Positions 38,214-49,856 of a DNA stretch of 64,000 nucleotides are shown here, piece by piece; the stretch's first letter is position 1; each line of letters starts with the position of its first letter. Below the pieces are notes generated by a model, which had not been told where the DNA came from, did no database searches, and was given only the letters and a program-made list of their open reading frames with translations. The stretch is from Porphyra umbilicalis (lineage: Eukaryota; Rhodophyta; Bangiophyceae; Bangiales; Bangiaceae): assembly GCA_002049455.2 (NCBI GenBank), contig KV919059.1, positions 33,173 to 97,172 on the forward strand, in the 5' to 3' direction. Both the position numbers and the translations under genes were made by a program.

Positions 38214-40351
38214 TTACTGCTGCATACTCCCTCCCCCGGAGGCGGGACCGCCAAAGTTGAACGGTGCCGCGCCAGATGGCGCGCCGCCCGCTCCTCCAAA
38301 TGACGCAGAGGCGGGAGCACCCCCAAAGTTGAACCCCCCGGCTGGTGGAGCAGAGGTGGCGTCCCCCCCCGGCACTCCAAAAGCAAACTGCCCGTTTTGG
38401 GTGGTCGCCGGCTGGAGCCCCGCCACCTCCGTCTCCTCGTCGGCGGCAAAGTACGCCTCCAGTAGCCGCACGGACTTCTCGTACACATCAGCGTTGGCAT
38501 GCTGCTGCAGAGCCTCAATCTTGTCCAGGCCGCCGGCCGCCTCGACGGCCTCGGCATACTCGTTGATACTGCTGTCGTCGGTTGACACCCGCAGCCGCTC
38601 GCCGACCTTGAGGATGTTGTCGAGGCCTTCCAGGGCCACAGAGATGATCCGCGCGTCCTGCGCGTCAAGCAGGTTGCACAGCGGCTGAATGGCGCCCGCC
38701 CCGACCAGCGCCGCAATCTGTTCGGGGCTGCCACCCGAGGTGGCGTTGCTAATTGCCCACGCCGCCTCCTTCTTGATGTCAAACTCAGCGGTCAGCAGCA
38801 GTTCTACCAGGGGTGGAAGCAGGCCAGAATCAATCACGGCCCCGATCTGTTCCGTGTTACCAGCCGTGATGTTGGATACGGTCCAGCACGCCTCCTTGCG
38901 GATGCTCTTTTTAGGCGAGTTGAGCAGCGCAAGCAGCGACGGCAACGCCGACGAGTTGATGACCACCTGCGTCTGCACGTCGTCGCCCGTGACCACATTG
39001 CCGACAGTCCGCAGGGCCGGCGTCTGCACCGCCACCGACGGGTGGAGGAGGAGCTCCACAAGGCGCTTGACGACACCAGACTCGACCACCGCACGGATCT
39101 TGACGTCATTCCCATCCGAGAGGTAGCTCAGCGCCCAGGCCGCGTCCGTCAACACCTCATCGTCCTCAAAGTAGACCAGGTGGGCGAGCGTCGCGAGCGC
39201 CGGTCGGACCGCGTCAAAGTCCGGTTGCGGCTTGCCGCGGCAAAGGTTGGAGAGCGTCCAAGTAGCGTTGCGGAGCATGGTGATCTTGCTGTTGCCCGTC
39301 AGCTGCGCAAGCAGCGGCGGCAGCGCCGCCGCCGCCAGCACCGCATCACGGCAACGCGGCGAGTCGCCGGCCATGTTGCCGAGTGCCCACACAGCCTGCT
39401 CTCGCACATCGTCGTTGGGCGACGACAAAAGCCGCACAAATATGGGCACGGCGCCGGCGTCCATCACCACCGCCGTGTGGGCCGACGTGCCGGACGCAAT
39501 GTTGGTCAGGGCCCACGCCGCTTCGAACTGCAACTGCGGCAGCGCCTCGCATTGCAAGAACTCGACAAAGCGGGGAACCACTCCCTGCTGGATGACCTGA
39601 TCAATAGGCGGATTGCGCTCTGTGGAAGGGAGGCGGTGGACTTATGGGGCGGTTGTCACATCAACAGCAACATGACAGGCCACATGGACAAGCAACGCGA
39701 CAAAAAAATCCAGGACGGTCAGTAACAGCACAGAAGCCCCACACAACGAACCCACAACACGGCAACCGTATTAGAAAGAGCGGGCACACACCCTCAACAG
39801 GGTGTCGCAGACCGCGGAGCCACAGATCGGACAGCCTCCCAACCACCACCCCAGTCTCACGCGTGGCCTACTAAACGAGCAGCTTACAACCTTACAGACT
39901 CCCCGTACACCCCCACGCACGACAGCCCCACAGAAAAAAAAAAAGAAGGCGGACACCACGCAAACAGACTCCGCCCCACACGCACACGGCTCCTCCGAAA
40001 CGTACCAATAGACAGCAGCTTGCGGAACTCAAGCGTGTACTGCATCTGCTCCGCACCATTGGCGCTCATTACCCCTCGCACCATCTCCGGCAGGCGCTCC
40101 AATACAGCCGCATCTGTGCCCCGCACGTTCGAGTCAATGAGCGAGTCGGCCGCCGCGACATCCCCACTCACTCCCGGTGCCGCCGACGATGACCCCGTCG
40201 TCTCCCGCCGCTTCTTCAGCAGATTCTCTTCGCGCTTTGCCTTGCGGATCTCCACCTGGTGGTCCTCCCGTTTCCGCCGCGCCTCATCACCGTCAATGGC
40301 CTTCTTGAAGCCGGCGCGCCGCGCCTCCTGCTTGTTCAAGCGGGACGACAT
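38214..40351 (-). CDS. IMPA: importin alpha (karyopherin alpha), two exons
   Basis: This adaptor binds a nuclear localisation signal on cargo and importin beta through its own N-terminus. Model: exon 1 40351-40006, intron 40005-39620 (GTACGT...CAG, phase 1), exon 2 39619-38214; 583 residues. The join gives [20 protein letters not shown], the family block. Residues 1-60 are the basic importin-beta-binding domain. Then come about ten armadillo repeats whose Trp/Asn array lines the cargo groove ([66 protein letters not shown]). The last 50 residues are Gly/Ala-rich with several FNFGG/SFGG units, longer than the short FG-like end of plant homologues. Confidence 0.95.
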
Positions 40352-41245
40352 GGTGGTGGTAGCAACACCGGACAGGAGACTTCAAAAAGGAGGGAGGACG
40401 AGCGGCACGAGCGTCGGAAACGAGCAGAAGAACAGCAACCGAAGAGCAGGGGAAGGAATAGACACTAGCGTCGACCAGACCCCAGTGACCCGTTGACACA
40501 AGCACTAGATTTACACGCCTGGATGCAGGCCGAGCAGCCGACAAGCGCGGCTAACCGACGCGCCAGAGCCCCCAACGCGGCCGACAACACGTGCGGGGCC
40601 GAGTGCCGGAGCGGCTGGACGCCGGCCACGCAGCAGCCTCCAGCGCGGTACGGCAGGAGCGTGACGCGGGCGCACCAGCGACGGCGGCGGCGGCTGCAGG
40701 GCGCTGCTTGCTGGCCCGACAGCCTCTCACACCCCCTGCCAGCGGACGCGCACAAAACGACCTGCGAGCTGGGCCGCACCACAGCAGCGTCCGTGGGCGG
40801 TGCGAGCGACGCGGATTGGTTGACTGGCTGTGAGGCGGTGGGACAGTGGGCGCCGCCGTCGCCCTCCCTGTCAACAACCTGCTTTTTGACCAAGCGATGC
40901 ACTCGAGAGCGACAGTGACCGCCCGGGACGTTGGCAAGAAAGGGGTGTGCGTAGCAGAAAAACAGCATCGCAGAGAAGAAAACAAGGCTTGTGTTTCGTA
41001 CACGTCAGGAAGACCAGTTCCGAAGACGTGTTGTTTTGTTCAATTCATATGAGTTTATTTTTGGACTGTATCCTTCTCTTGACCAATCAGACCGTGGCCT
41101 GTCGAGTAGCCGCTGTACTACTTTTTACAGTGCGCACGGTAGAGTGTCCCACGTCCTGTTCCCTCAATTATTAGAAAATGTGTGAGCCACTTCTCGAATT
41201 GTCGCAGGCCTCGTGGCGAGTGCTCCCACAGCTCAAGCACAATTC
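40352..41245. other. upstream region of importin alpha
   Basis: The importin promoter should lie here, next to the 3' end of the membrane-protein gene. GC-rich to about 40900, then AT-richer. No gene is recognised. Confidence 0.4.
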
Positions 41246-43445
41246 TCAGGGTCGCATGGGCGCCACAGATGCCTTCGACGCCTGCGCAACGGCTTCCTCG
41301 CGGTGCCAGGCGGTATCGACGGTCAGATCCAAACCCTCCCATGGAGCATCTCCCACAACCACAACCAAGTGCGGGGCAGACGACGTGGCGTAGCCGCCAC
41401 CCCCCACATCCAGGACTTGGAGATGGCGTTCGACCACATGGCCGAGCAGGCGTACCAGCCCGGGTGGGGACAGGTCTGGGTCGGGCCCCGCGTCAACGCA
41501 CCTCCCATGCGCTGCGACGACAGAGAGAACAAAAATAGCGACGGCCGCAGTGCACCCAGTTGTGGCGACCACCCATAGGGGCACGACCACTGGGGACCTA
41601 TACACCGTGATCACTGCTGGCAATCGCATGTAGGCAAGCGCCATCGTCAGCACCGGCAAGGAAAACCGCGCACCAGAGTCCAGCTCCCACACCTCGGGGG
41701 CGCGGTAGGTGAGGCAGGCGCGTGCCACCACCAGCGGGACCGGTAGCTCCTTGGGACGGTCAAAGTGGTAGACGCACGTTGACTCCTGGGCGGGCAAGAA
41801 GAGGGTCCGCGAGATCCCGCGGCTGGGTCGCACGTGTGGCGCCGTCAACCGCACCATGGTCAAAATCATGAGGGACTTGTTGCGGTGCAACCAACCGGCA
41901 GCTCCATCGCCGCGGAGGGCGGCAACCCCGTCGGAGCGCGGTACCGTTCCCCAATCACTGTTGCCCGAGCCGTTGACGAAGTCGTTCCCGCCCTTCGCAT
42001 CAAAGGGTGGGACAACCAGCTCCGCGAAGACGACGCCTGATGGAACCTCATCGATGCGCACTTGCGTGGGGGCGGTTGCAGTACACGATGCCGACCGGAG
42101 GATGACCCTGGGGACGCCCGCCGCGCATGCGCCATGGCTCTGACGCACACCCACGGCCGCAGCCAGGCAGACGTCACCGTACGTGGCACCCAGGGCGGCG
42201 CCAGCCAGTACCTCATCGACAGCTGTCGACACAAAGCTGGCAGGCTGCGACACGACAGTGCCGCTCAAAAATGCCGCCGCATCCGTGGTCAGCGTCGTCG
42301 TTGAGGTGGCCTGAATGGCGTCGCCGCTTGTCAAGGTAGTCAAGGCTATCGGTGGGGCGGTCAAAGCCGCCGCCGACACTGCCAGGACCGTCGCCGCCCG
42401 CCACAAGCGGGATCGAAAGGAACCCCCGGCAGCAGCATCGTCGGTGCGGGTCATAACAACACGGACAAGCTTCGCCGTCGCGGACCGAAGGCCGACGTCT
42501 CTCACTGCCAGGCCCAGCGGCAGGCGTCCAGTACGATATAAGCGGCCTTGATTTGCAGCGCGGGTGGCAGCGGCTACCGCCGCGATGGCCAGCGTAGTGA
42601 CCGCTACGATGACCACTTCGGCGGCGGCGTTGACCAGCCCGCTCGGCGCGTACACGTTGACCATTTTCGTGGAGGTCGAGTAAGTTGCTGCGTCTCTTTC
42701 TGCTCTGGGTGGCGGAGATGCCGATGATACCGCCCGGGGGCTCACCCAAGCTGAAGATGGCCGCCTGTGTTAAACAGGAGAGCCCACAGGTGACCCGCAC
42801 ACAGGGTCTGAAGTCTGGCTGATTTTCGGAAGATGAGCGGGCCACTTTCCATCACCAAGAGACCCTGTGAGCCCTTTGTCATCTCCCTTCCACAGCGACA
42901 GCGCACAACATGCGCGATGATGGTGAGACGGGCTTTTGCTCTGGCTGGCAACACCAGCATACAGTTTCGCGTAGTGCATCGGACGACCCCGTGGGCTCTG
43001 TCTTGTGCGAGCACCAGGCCCTCAATCCTGCACCGTAATCGACGTACTGCCTGGCGAGCTCCCCCACCTGATGGGGACTGGTGGCAGTTTGCAACAATGC
43101 ACAGACAGCGTTGAAATGGAAGGCGCCGGGTCTCGTGCCCGACGCAGGAGACTCTGCAGCCTGCTCCGAAGAGGTAAGACGTGCGGCAATATACTGTAGA
43201 TCGTCGCGCCGGCCGCGTACAGCGCAGGCGGGTGCGAGCCAATCCACCCGGCATGGCCCTGTCACGCTCGCCTGGTGTGCGGGACCAGGGCAGAGCCTGT
43301 ATGGGTCGGACAATTCTGGCCCGACCAGACTGATCGGAACGAGCCCTGGCCGGCGCGTTGACCAGCCCGCCGACACGGGAGGCAGCAGCTCCCGTGGTCC
43401 ACCAGTTGAGAAGCCCAACAGAATAACCCGCAGACCGATTTTCAT
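41246..43445 (-). CDS. unknown membrane protein, predicted two exons
   Basis: I do not recognise the family. The long frame down to 41246 has hydrophobic stretches of 18-27 residues: LVNAAAEVVIVAVTTLAIAA just after the ATG at 42664, AATVLAVSAAALTAPPIALT, and VVVPLWVVATTGCTAAVAIF with its continuation toward the C-terminus. Between the last two is a large loop with Cys residues. Upstream, a frame from the ATG at 43445 (MKIGLRVILLGF, a short hydrophobic start) can be spliced at GTACGT (43047) to CAG (42705) in phase, giving 618 residues; without it the protein starts at 42664 with 472. The exon 1 join is inference: phase and donor fit, but the acceptor has a poor pyrimidine tract. Confidence 0.55.
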
Positions 43446-43550
43446 CTCTGCTGCCGCCGCCACTTGACCTGGTGGCAGCAGCGCCGCCGCTCGGCCACCT
43501 CGGCCACACGCCCCTCCCAGCGCCGCTCCCCAACAACACCTCCATCCCGC

Positions 43551-45808
43551 CTAGTCCCCACCTCCGCCTCCCCCAGCACCCAGGTGTGCACCCAACGCGC
43601 GCAAGCTCCGCTTCCGCGCGTTCCCCGCGTAGCGCTCCACCCACGACGCCGGCAGGGCCATCTCCTCCACCTCTGGACCAGGGGGGATGGCCGTCCACGG
43701 GGGGGCGGCGGCGGGCCCGCCCGAGTCCTGCCGCCAGGGCTCCGCGTGCACGGAAAGCCCGTAGAGAGACGGTGGCAGGGGCGGCGCGGCGCCGGGTGGT
43801 GGGGGGGGGCACCCGTGCGGCGCAGCTTGAGGGCGCGCGTGGCGGCGGCGAGCGCGCCACGCACGGCCCCAGCAGCACCAGCGGCGGCCGCCGCGCCACT
43901 GGCAGCTTCCACGTCAACGGGGGGAGCATCCACGAGCGCGGGCGACCGACCCCTGCCACCGCCGCCACCGCCACCGCCGCCGCCGCCACTGCCGCTGCCG
44001 CCACCGTCTCGGCGGGTCGCGCCCGGCCGCGCATCGTCTCCTGTCAAGTCAATGGTCGCCACGGGCCCGCTGGGGTGCACGCCCCGCCCAGACCCAGACG
44101 GAAGGCCCCTCCGCGACGCCCGCGAGGGCGGTCCGTAGGGGGTCCGCCCTCCCCCCCCCCCCCCCCCACGGTCGCGCCGACCCCCCCCCCAGCCGCCGCC
44201 GCCGCCACTGCCCGTTGCCGCGCGAGCAGCACCGACACCACCTGGGGCACCCGCAAGCCGAGGCGCTCGACGCCATCCGCCCCCCCGTCCAGCCCGACGA
44301 GCCCCTTGCCGTACACGCCCAACCCGCTGTCGTTGCACAGGCTGTCCCACGCGTCGGACGACGTGCGGCCGACGACGCGGGCGCCCGACACGGCCGCCGC
44401 GGGGTTGGCGGCCGTCGACACGGTGAAGCGTGGGGCGGCGGGGGAGCCGCCCACTTCCGCGCGCACGTGCACGCCGGGCACAACCTCCCGCACCGCCACA
44501 AAGCCAGTGGGGAGGCCCAGGCCCCGCGGCCACCCAGCATCCATCGGCGGGCGCACCGTGGGGGGGGTCGGATCCCCGAGGCACTCAATCGCCAAGCCCG
44601 GGGAGACAAACCACGGCAGCGGCGGGTCACCGACAATGACCGAGGGGCCGCCGCCGGGGGGGCGCACCGGGGGTGGCGCCGCCGGGGGGAGCGCCCGCCG
44701 CCCACGGCTGCCACCACCCCCGCCGTCGGCGCGGCTGCTGCCGCCGCCACTGCCGCCAGCCCCGGTCCCAAACGCGGCGGCGCTCCCGGCGTGGCGGCTG
44801 CCTGTCGAGACCGTCGCCATCGCCGCTCCCGGGTGCACGCCCGCCGCCTCGAGCGCGCTTCGAAAGTGCGCGACGAGCGCGTGCACGCGGTCCATGGCCA
44901 CGCACAAGCGGGGGAGCTCCCCCCCCCCCTCGTCCGGGTGGGTCGTGAGCCAGTCGGCACGGGAGGTGGCAAACATCAGGTCCGCGTCCGCCCACAGCGC
45001 CGCCCACCCATTGACGCCGTGGCGGTCGACGCCGTACAGCAGCGCCCGGTCGTGGACGGAGCGCCACCAGAGAGGCAAGTCCCGCCACCGCTTCATGCCG
45101 CGGAGGCCGTCAGAGAGGGACGGGTGCGGCAGTACCACAAGCCGCAGAAAGTAAAAGAGGGCGACGCGCTCGAGCACCCGCGCCCCGCGGGCGGCGGTGA
45201 GGTCAAACACCCCCCCCTGGGGCACGCCCTCCCCGCGGTCGAGGCCGACCAGCTCGGCCACGTCTGGCGGGATGGAGTCGTGCACGGGCCGGTAGGGCAA
45301 GCCTTGGCGGTAGGTCGGCACGGCGGCGAGAAGCTCGATTTGGTCGCTCATCCCCTCGTCGTGCCCATTGACCGCGTGCCGCGCCTCCGCCATCAGCTGC
45401 GCGTGCGCGTGGTGGAGGACCCCCTCGGTCAGATGGGACAGCGGCGGCACTCGCTCACGGAACCACCCCCAGTCGATGAGGTCCTCTGGCGCCCCCTCCC
45501 GCCGCTGATAGGCGAGACCGATGGAGCACACGGCGCGCTCCAGCGTCAGCGCCACACGGGGGTCCAACGGCGGCCGCCGCGGGCCGTCGGTCGGCCCAAA
45601 AGGCGGGGGCCCCTGCAGCGCGGGCGGTGCCCGCAGCGGGGCGCCGCGGGCGCCCGTGCCGCCGCCGCCACCAACGGTGCCACCCCCCCCCAACACCCCC
45701 GCCTCAGCCGCGGCGACGGCGAGCGCGTCGGGGCGCCCGCTCGACCCGTCCGCCACGCGGCGCCCGCCGCGGCGGTCGGGCACAAGCGGGGGCGTGTGCG
45801 GACGCCCG

Positions 45809-45839
<31 letters not shown>

Positions 45840-48048
45840 CCCGGCCCATGGGAGGCGGGGCGGCTCCAAACGGCAGGCCGCCTGCACCCGCCAGCAGCGC
45901 GCCAACCGGCGTCAGTGGCCGCGGCGGCGGCGCGCGGGGCAAGGAGCCCCCCGCCCCTGGAGGCGGTGGGGGTGCGCCGCCGCCGCCGCCGCCGCTGCCG
46001 CCGCCGCCTCCGCCGCCGCCGCCGCCAACGTCCATATCCCTGGCCGCGTCACCCGCGGCCGCCCCATTTGGCGGCTGCGGCCGCGGCCACGGGTAAGCCG
46101 GCAGGCGGGTGCGGCGCTCGAGCTCCCGCGCAAGGACGACGACGACGCTCTTGACCCGCCGCTGCAACGCGTTGGTCGCCGGCAACGGTGGCAGGCCCGC
46201 ACGCCCGCCGTCAGACCGCGGCGGCGGCGGCGGCGGCGGCGGGGGTGGGAGCGCACCCGCCTCCTCCCCGTCCCCCGCCAGATCGTCATCGTCGTCATCG
46301 TCCCCGTCGAGGATGTCGGCGCGGCTGACGCTGGCGCTCCCCGCCCCTCCCAGCGGTCGCGTGGAGCGGGGGGGGCCAAACAGGCGCTGAAAACAAAAGT
46401 TGCGGTCGTCGAGGAGCCCCTGCGAGTTGCCATACCCGTGCTCATAGTTGCCGAGCACCAAGTCCCGGTCGGCGACGCCCCCCCAGCCCGCCGCCGGCAG
46501 GTGCGCTTGCACGCGGAGGTCCCCCCGCGCGAGCGCCGTCAGCAGGTCGTCCCGCACGACCGTTTGGAGCTGCCGCAGGAAGCGGAGCTTGCGGGCCCAG
46601 CGCACAAACTTGCGCTTCTCCGACCCGTCAACGGTCGCTTCGGCGGCGACAAACTCGCCCGACAGCACCTGGTTTTGGGCGGCCGCGTCGAGGCCGGGCG
46701 CCAAATCCTCCCGCAGCAGCGCGTCGAGCGCCGCCCGCTCCGCCGCGTTGGTCGTGTGGATGAAGCAGCGGACCATGAGGGAGCGGGCGGCGGCAATCAT
46801 TTGGTTGACCGGCCGCCGCCGCAGGCGCCCCTCCCCCGCCTGTTGGATCTTGGCCCACCGGCCATAGCCGTACCGCATCAAGCCCGTGATGAGCGCCACG
46901 TGCTCGGCTTTGAGCCAGTTGGCGGGCGGCGCCGTCGCGCCCGCTTCGGCAACCACCGTCGGCAGGGGAGGGGGGGGCGGCGCCCCACGCCGCGCGTCGG
47001 GGGGGGGGGGGGCACACGCTGCGCGGCGGGGTGCCCGACCGCCACGCCGTCACCGTCATTGACAATGTCCATTGGGCCGCCGACCGACGCAGTGGCCGCG
47101 ACGACACCAGTGGGCGCCGGTGGCGGCGCCGGGGGGGCACCAAGAGTGGGCGGCGGGGGTGGTGGGGGAGGGGGGGGCAGCACCCCCGGCGCGCCCTGAG
47201 CAGACGGGCCGCCCGCCGGGAAGGGCGGCCCGCGGCGGGCGGCGGCCATGGACCGCGACACCACCTGCACTGGCGGCAGCAGGAAGAGCAGCAGCGAGTC
47301 GCCGAGGAGGATGAGGGAGCGGGAAGAGAGCGCCTGTGGTGGTGTGTCTGGCGTCATGGTGATGGCTCTGTCATCTGTCCACGGGGAAGCGCAACAGGGC
47401 GGGGTCGGTGCAATCCAAAGCAAATGGCAAGCACAGGTGTGGACAAGACGCACAACGCACGGGAGACAGATGGCCACGAAGCGGGACGCGCAGGGCGTTA
47501 GAATGCGGCAACCGGCGGTCATGGTAATCGACGCCACCGCGTACCCGCACTACCCCACCCCACCGGGTACCCCTCCTCCCACGCCGAGAACAACGCAGCC
47601 ATCCAAACCGGCAAAGAGCCCACAGCCCCAGCCCCGCCCGCCCCCCCCCCCGCCCCCCCCCCCCATCTCTCCCCCCCGCCACGTACCCTTGACCAACAGG
47701 AGCCCGTTCTTCCCCACACACTGCAGCATAAACAGGCGCTTGGGCGGGTCGTACACGACGCGCGCGTGGCGGCGCGACAGCTTATTCGAGTCCCCCACCC
47801 CCACCTCCACGTCCGACACGAGCCCCGCGGCGCCGCTCGGCGGCGGATTCTCCGCCCCAATCGACCCCGTCGACCGCCCGAGGGTGACGGCCAAGTGGCG
47901 CACCGCGTAACTAAAGTTGACCGACGTGCCGGCCTCGGTGGCGACAAACGCGCGGCCGCACAGGAGCGCATAGGCCGCGTCGGCGTCGCCACCGCCGCCG
48001 GGGGGGGGGGGCCCGCCCGCCGCGTCGAGGGCGCCCCCCGCGCCGGCG

Positions 48049-48103
<55 letters not shown>

Positions 48104-48154
48104 ACGCCGACGCCGCCGACCGCGCGGTCGCCTCGGTGAGGGGCACCCGCGACG

Positions 48155-48198
<44 letters not shown>

Positions 48199-48614
48199 GC
48201 CGCCGCCGTCGCCGCCGCCACCGGCCGCCCGCCCGCCGCCGGCGCGGGCGGCGCCTCTGCCGCCGGAGGGGGCGGGGGGGCGGGCGGCGGCGCCCCCCCC
48301 GGGCGGGCAGACGCCACCGCCGCGGCCGCACCGTCGGGTGCCGCCGCGGGCGACACGCCGGCGGGGAGGTCCCCCTGCGCGGCGGCGGCGGCGGCGGCGG
48401 CAGTGGCGGCGGTGGCGGCGGCGGTGGCGGCGGCGGTGGCGGTGGCGGCGGCGGTGGCACCCCGGCCGGTCGCCAGCACAGACCCCCCGCGGCGGGGCCG
48501 GGAGCCGAGGCTAAACCGCCGCTCGACGCGCTCCCACGGGCGGAGGCCGTCGCCGCGGTGGCCCCGGACGGCGGCGGGGACGCTCGGGCTCCCGTCGTCG
48601 GCGTCGGCGACCAT
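43551..48614 (-). CDS. large FHA-domain protein with CHD-like SANT modules
   Basis: A likely nuclear, phosphopeptide-binding chromatin or transcription factor. Exon A 48614-47687 starts MVADADDG and holds a poly-Ala run, a Gly-Arg repeat and the first part of an FHA domain (SRRHARVVYDPP, QCVGKNGLLLVK). Intron 47686-47375 (GTACGT...CAG, phase 1) joins it in frame to exon B, whose PDTPPQALSSRSLILLGDSL completes the FHA domain like plant FHA2. Exon B then has a SANT-like unit (NWLKAEHVALITGLMRYGYG), a GNYEHGYGN unit and LPLWWRSVHDRALLYGVDRH, resembling the C-terminal modules of CHD6-9 remodellers, but no helicase. Near the end VATIDLTGDD is a SUMO-interacting motif. The frame must change at C/G runs near 47000, 44160 and 43805 to reach the stop at 43551. 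The joining is inference; FHA and intron are clear. Confidence 0.7.
48050..48103. repeat. (GCC)n trinucleotide repeat
   Basis: About 18 uninterrupted GCC units code for the poly-Ala run of the FHA protein. It is followed at about 48150-48200 by a GCGCCC-type hexamer array that codes for a Gly-Arg run. Both should vary in length between individuals. Confidence 0.9.
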
Positions 48615-49856
48615 GGTGGTGGCAGGGGGGGGAAAGGGGGGGGGGGGGGGGGGGCAGGGAGTGCGGGATGGGGCCGACGCAGGAACAGCAACAGATGTGC
48701 GGGGGGGGGGAGGGGAAGGGGGGGGGGGGGGGGAGGGAAATGAGACGGAGCGGGTACCAGCGCACGGGTCACAACCCCCACGGGTCACCGGCGGCGAGGC
48801 GGTCGGCAATGCCACCACGACCGCGGGCCCACTCCAGTGCCCCACGACAGGCGGCGGAGCGGGCCAGAGCAGGCGCCCACCCCCCCTGCACCCCGCCCGG
48901 GGCGCGGGCGGCGCCGACGCGCCGCTCCCCGCCCGCCGCGACGACGGCACGCCGTCGCCCGGCCGCGCCAGCACACGGCGGCCGCGCCCCAAAAGTGGGG
49001 AACCACGCAGGGCGTGGCAGGGGGTGGGGAAGGGCCGGGGGGGGGGGGGGGGGGGCGCCAATCGGGGGCGGGAGACGGCGGCGCCGCGACCACGACCGGC
49101 CCGCCGCGCGCGCGGGGTGCGGAGCGGACGCGGCCGCCCGCCGCCACCGCCACGCCAGCGAGCCGGCAGTGGCAGCGGCGCGGCTCCACGGCGCGCCGCT
49201 CCCCCCCCACCCCCCCCCGCCCACAGCGCCCGGTGAGAGGGGGGTGCCGCCCGCAGCCGCATTCCCCGCGCGCGCCGCGCGCCGCGCGGCGCGCTGCGGC
49301 CCGAGTCATCCCGCAAGAGTCCTTTTCGCGCGGCTGGCCCCCACCATTTTTCAAGTCCGCTCCCGTGACGGCCGGTCCACCGTGGCCAGTTTGGGGCGGC
49401 GGGCCGGTGGATTTGCGCCTACGACCGCGGCCGTCTGCGGGGCGGGCTACAAACCGGCCGGGGGCCGTCAGCACCCCCGCGGCGCGGCTGCTGACGGCGG
49501 CGGCGGGCGCGGGACCGCCGCGGTCGCTTGTCGCCTGACGCACGGGCGCCCGGCCGGGCTGACGCGCTTCCACACGGGTGCGCCTCCACGCGAATAGGGA
49601 GAGAGGGCCCCCCCCGCCGTGTGTGCTGGCGCGCCATGGAACCCTGGCCAGGGTTGCTGCCGTGTGGGTGGGGGGGGCCCCAACCCTGTTGTGCGTGTGG
49701 GCTGTGGCCACGTCGGTTTGGCCGGTCCGACCAGGGCGCGAGCACACACAGCTCCGCCCCGTCGTCGGTCCTCGTCAGGGGACGGGCGGCCGCGCCGGCG
49801 CTGGCGGGACACGCCCCCCCGCCCGCGCGGGCGGGCGGGTTGGACCCGCCGGCGTG
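48615..49856. promoter_or_regulatory. G-run-rich region between two divergent genes
   Basis: This separates the FHA gene (minus) from the membrane-protein gene (plus). On the plus strand it contains several runs of 8-20 G (48627-48656, 48700-48735, about 49036-49055), so the FHA leader is C-rich and the opposite strand could form quadruplexes. Both promoters should be here. The open frames across it are by-products of GC content. Confidence 0.5.

Noticed and set aside
44215-47199. A 994-codon open frame on the plus strand
   Set aside because: It is antisense to the FHA-SANT gene, whose minus strand shows named motifs. Extreme GC leaves most frames open; the plus product has only low-complexity Arg/Ala/Gly sequence.
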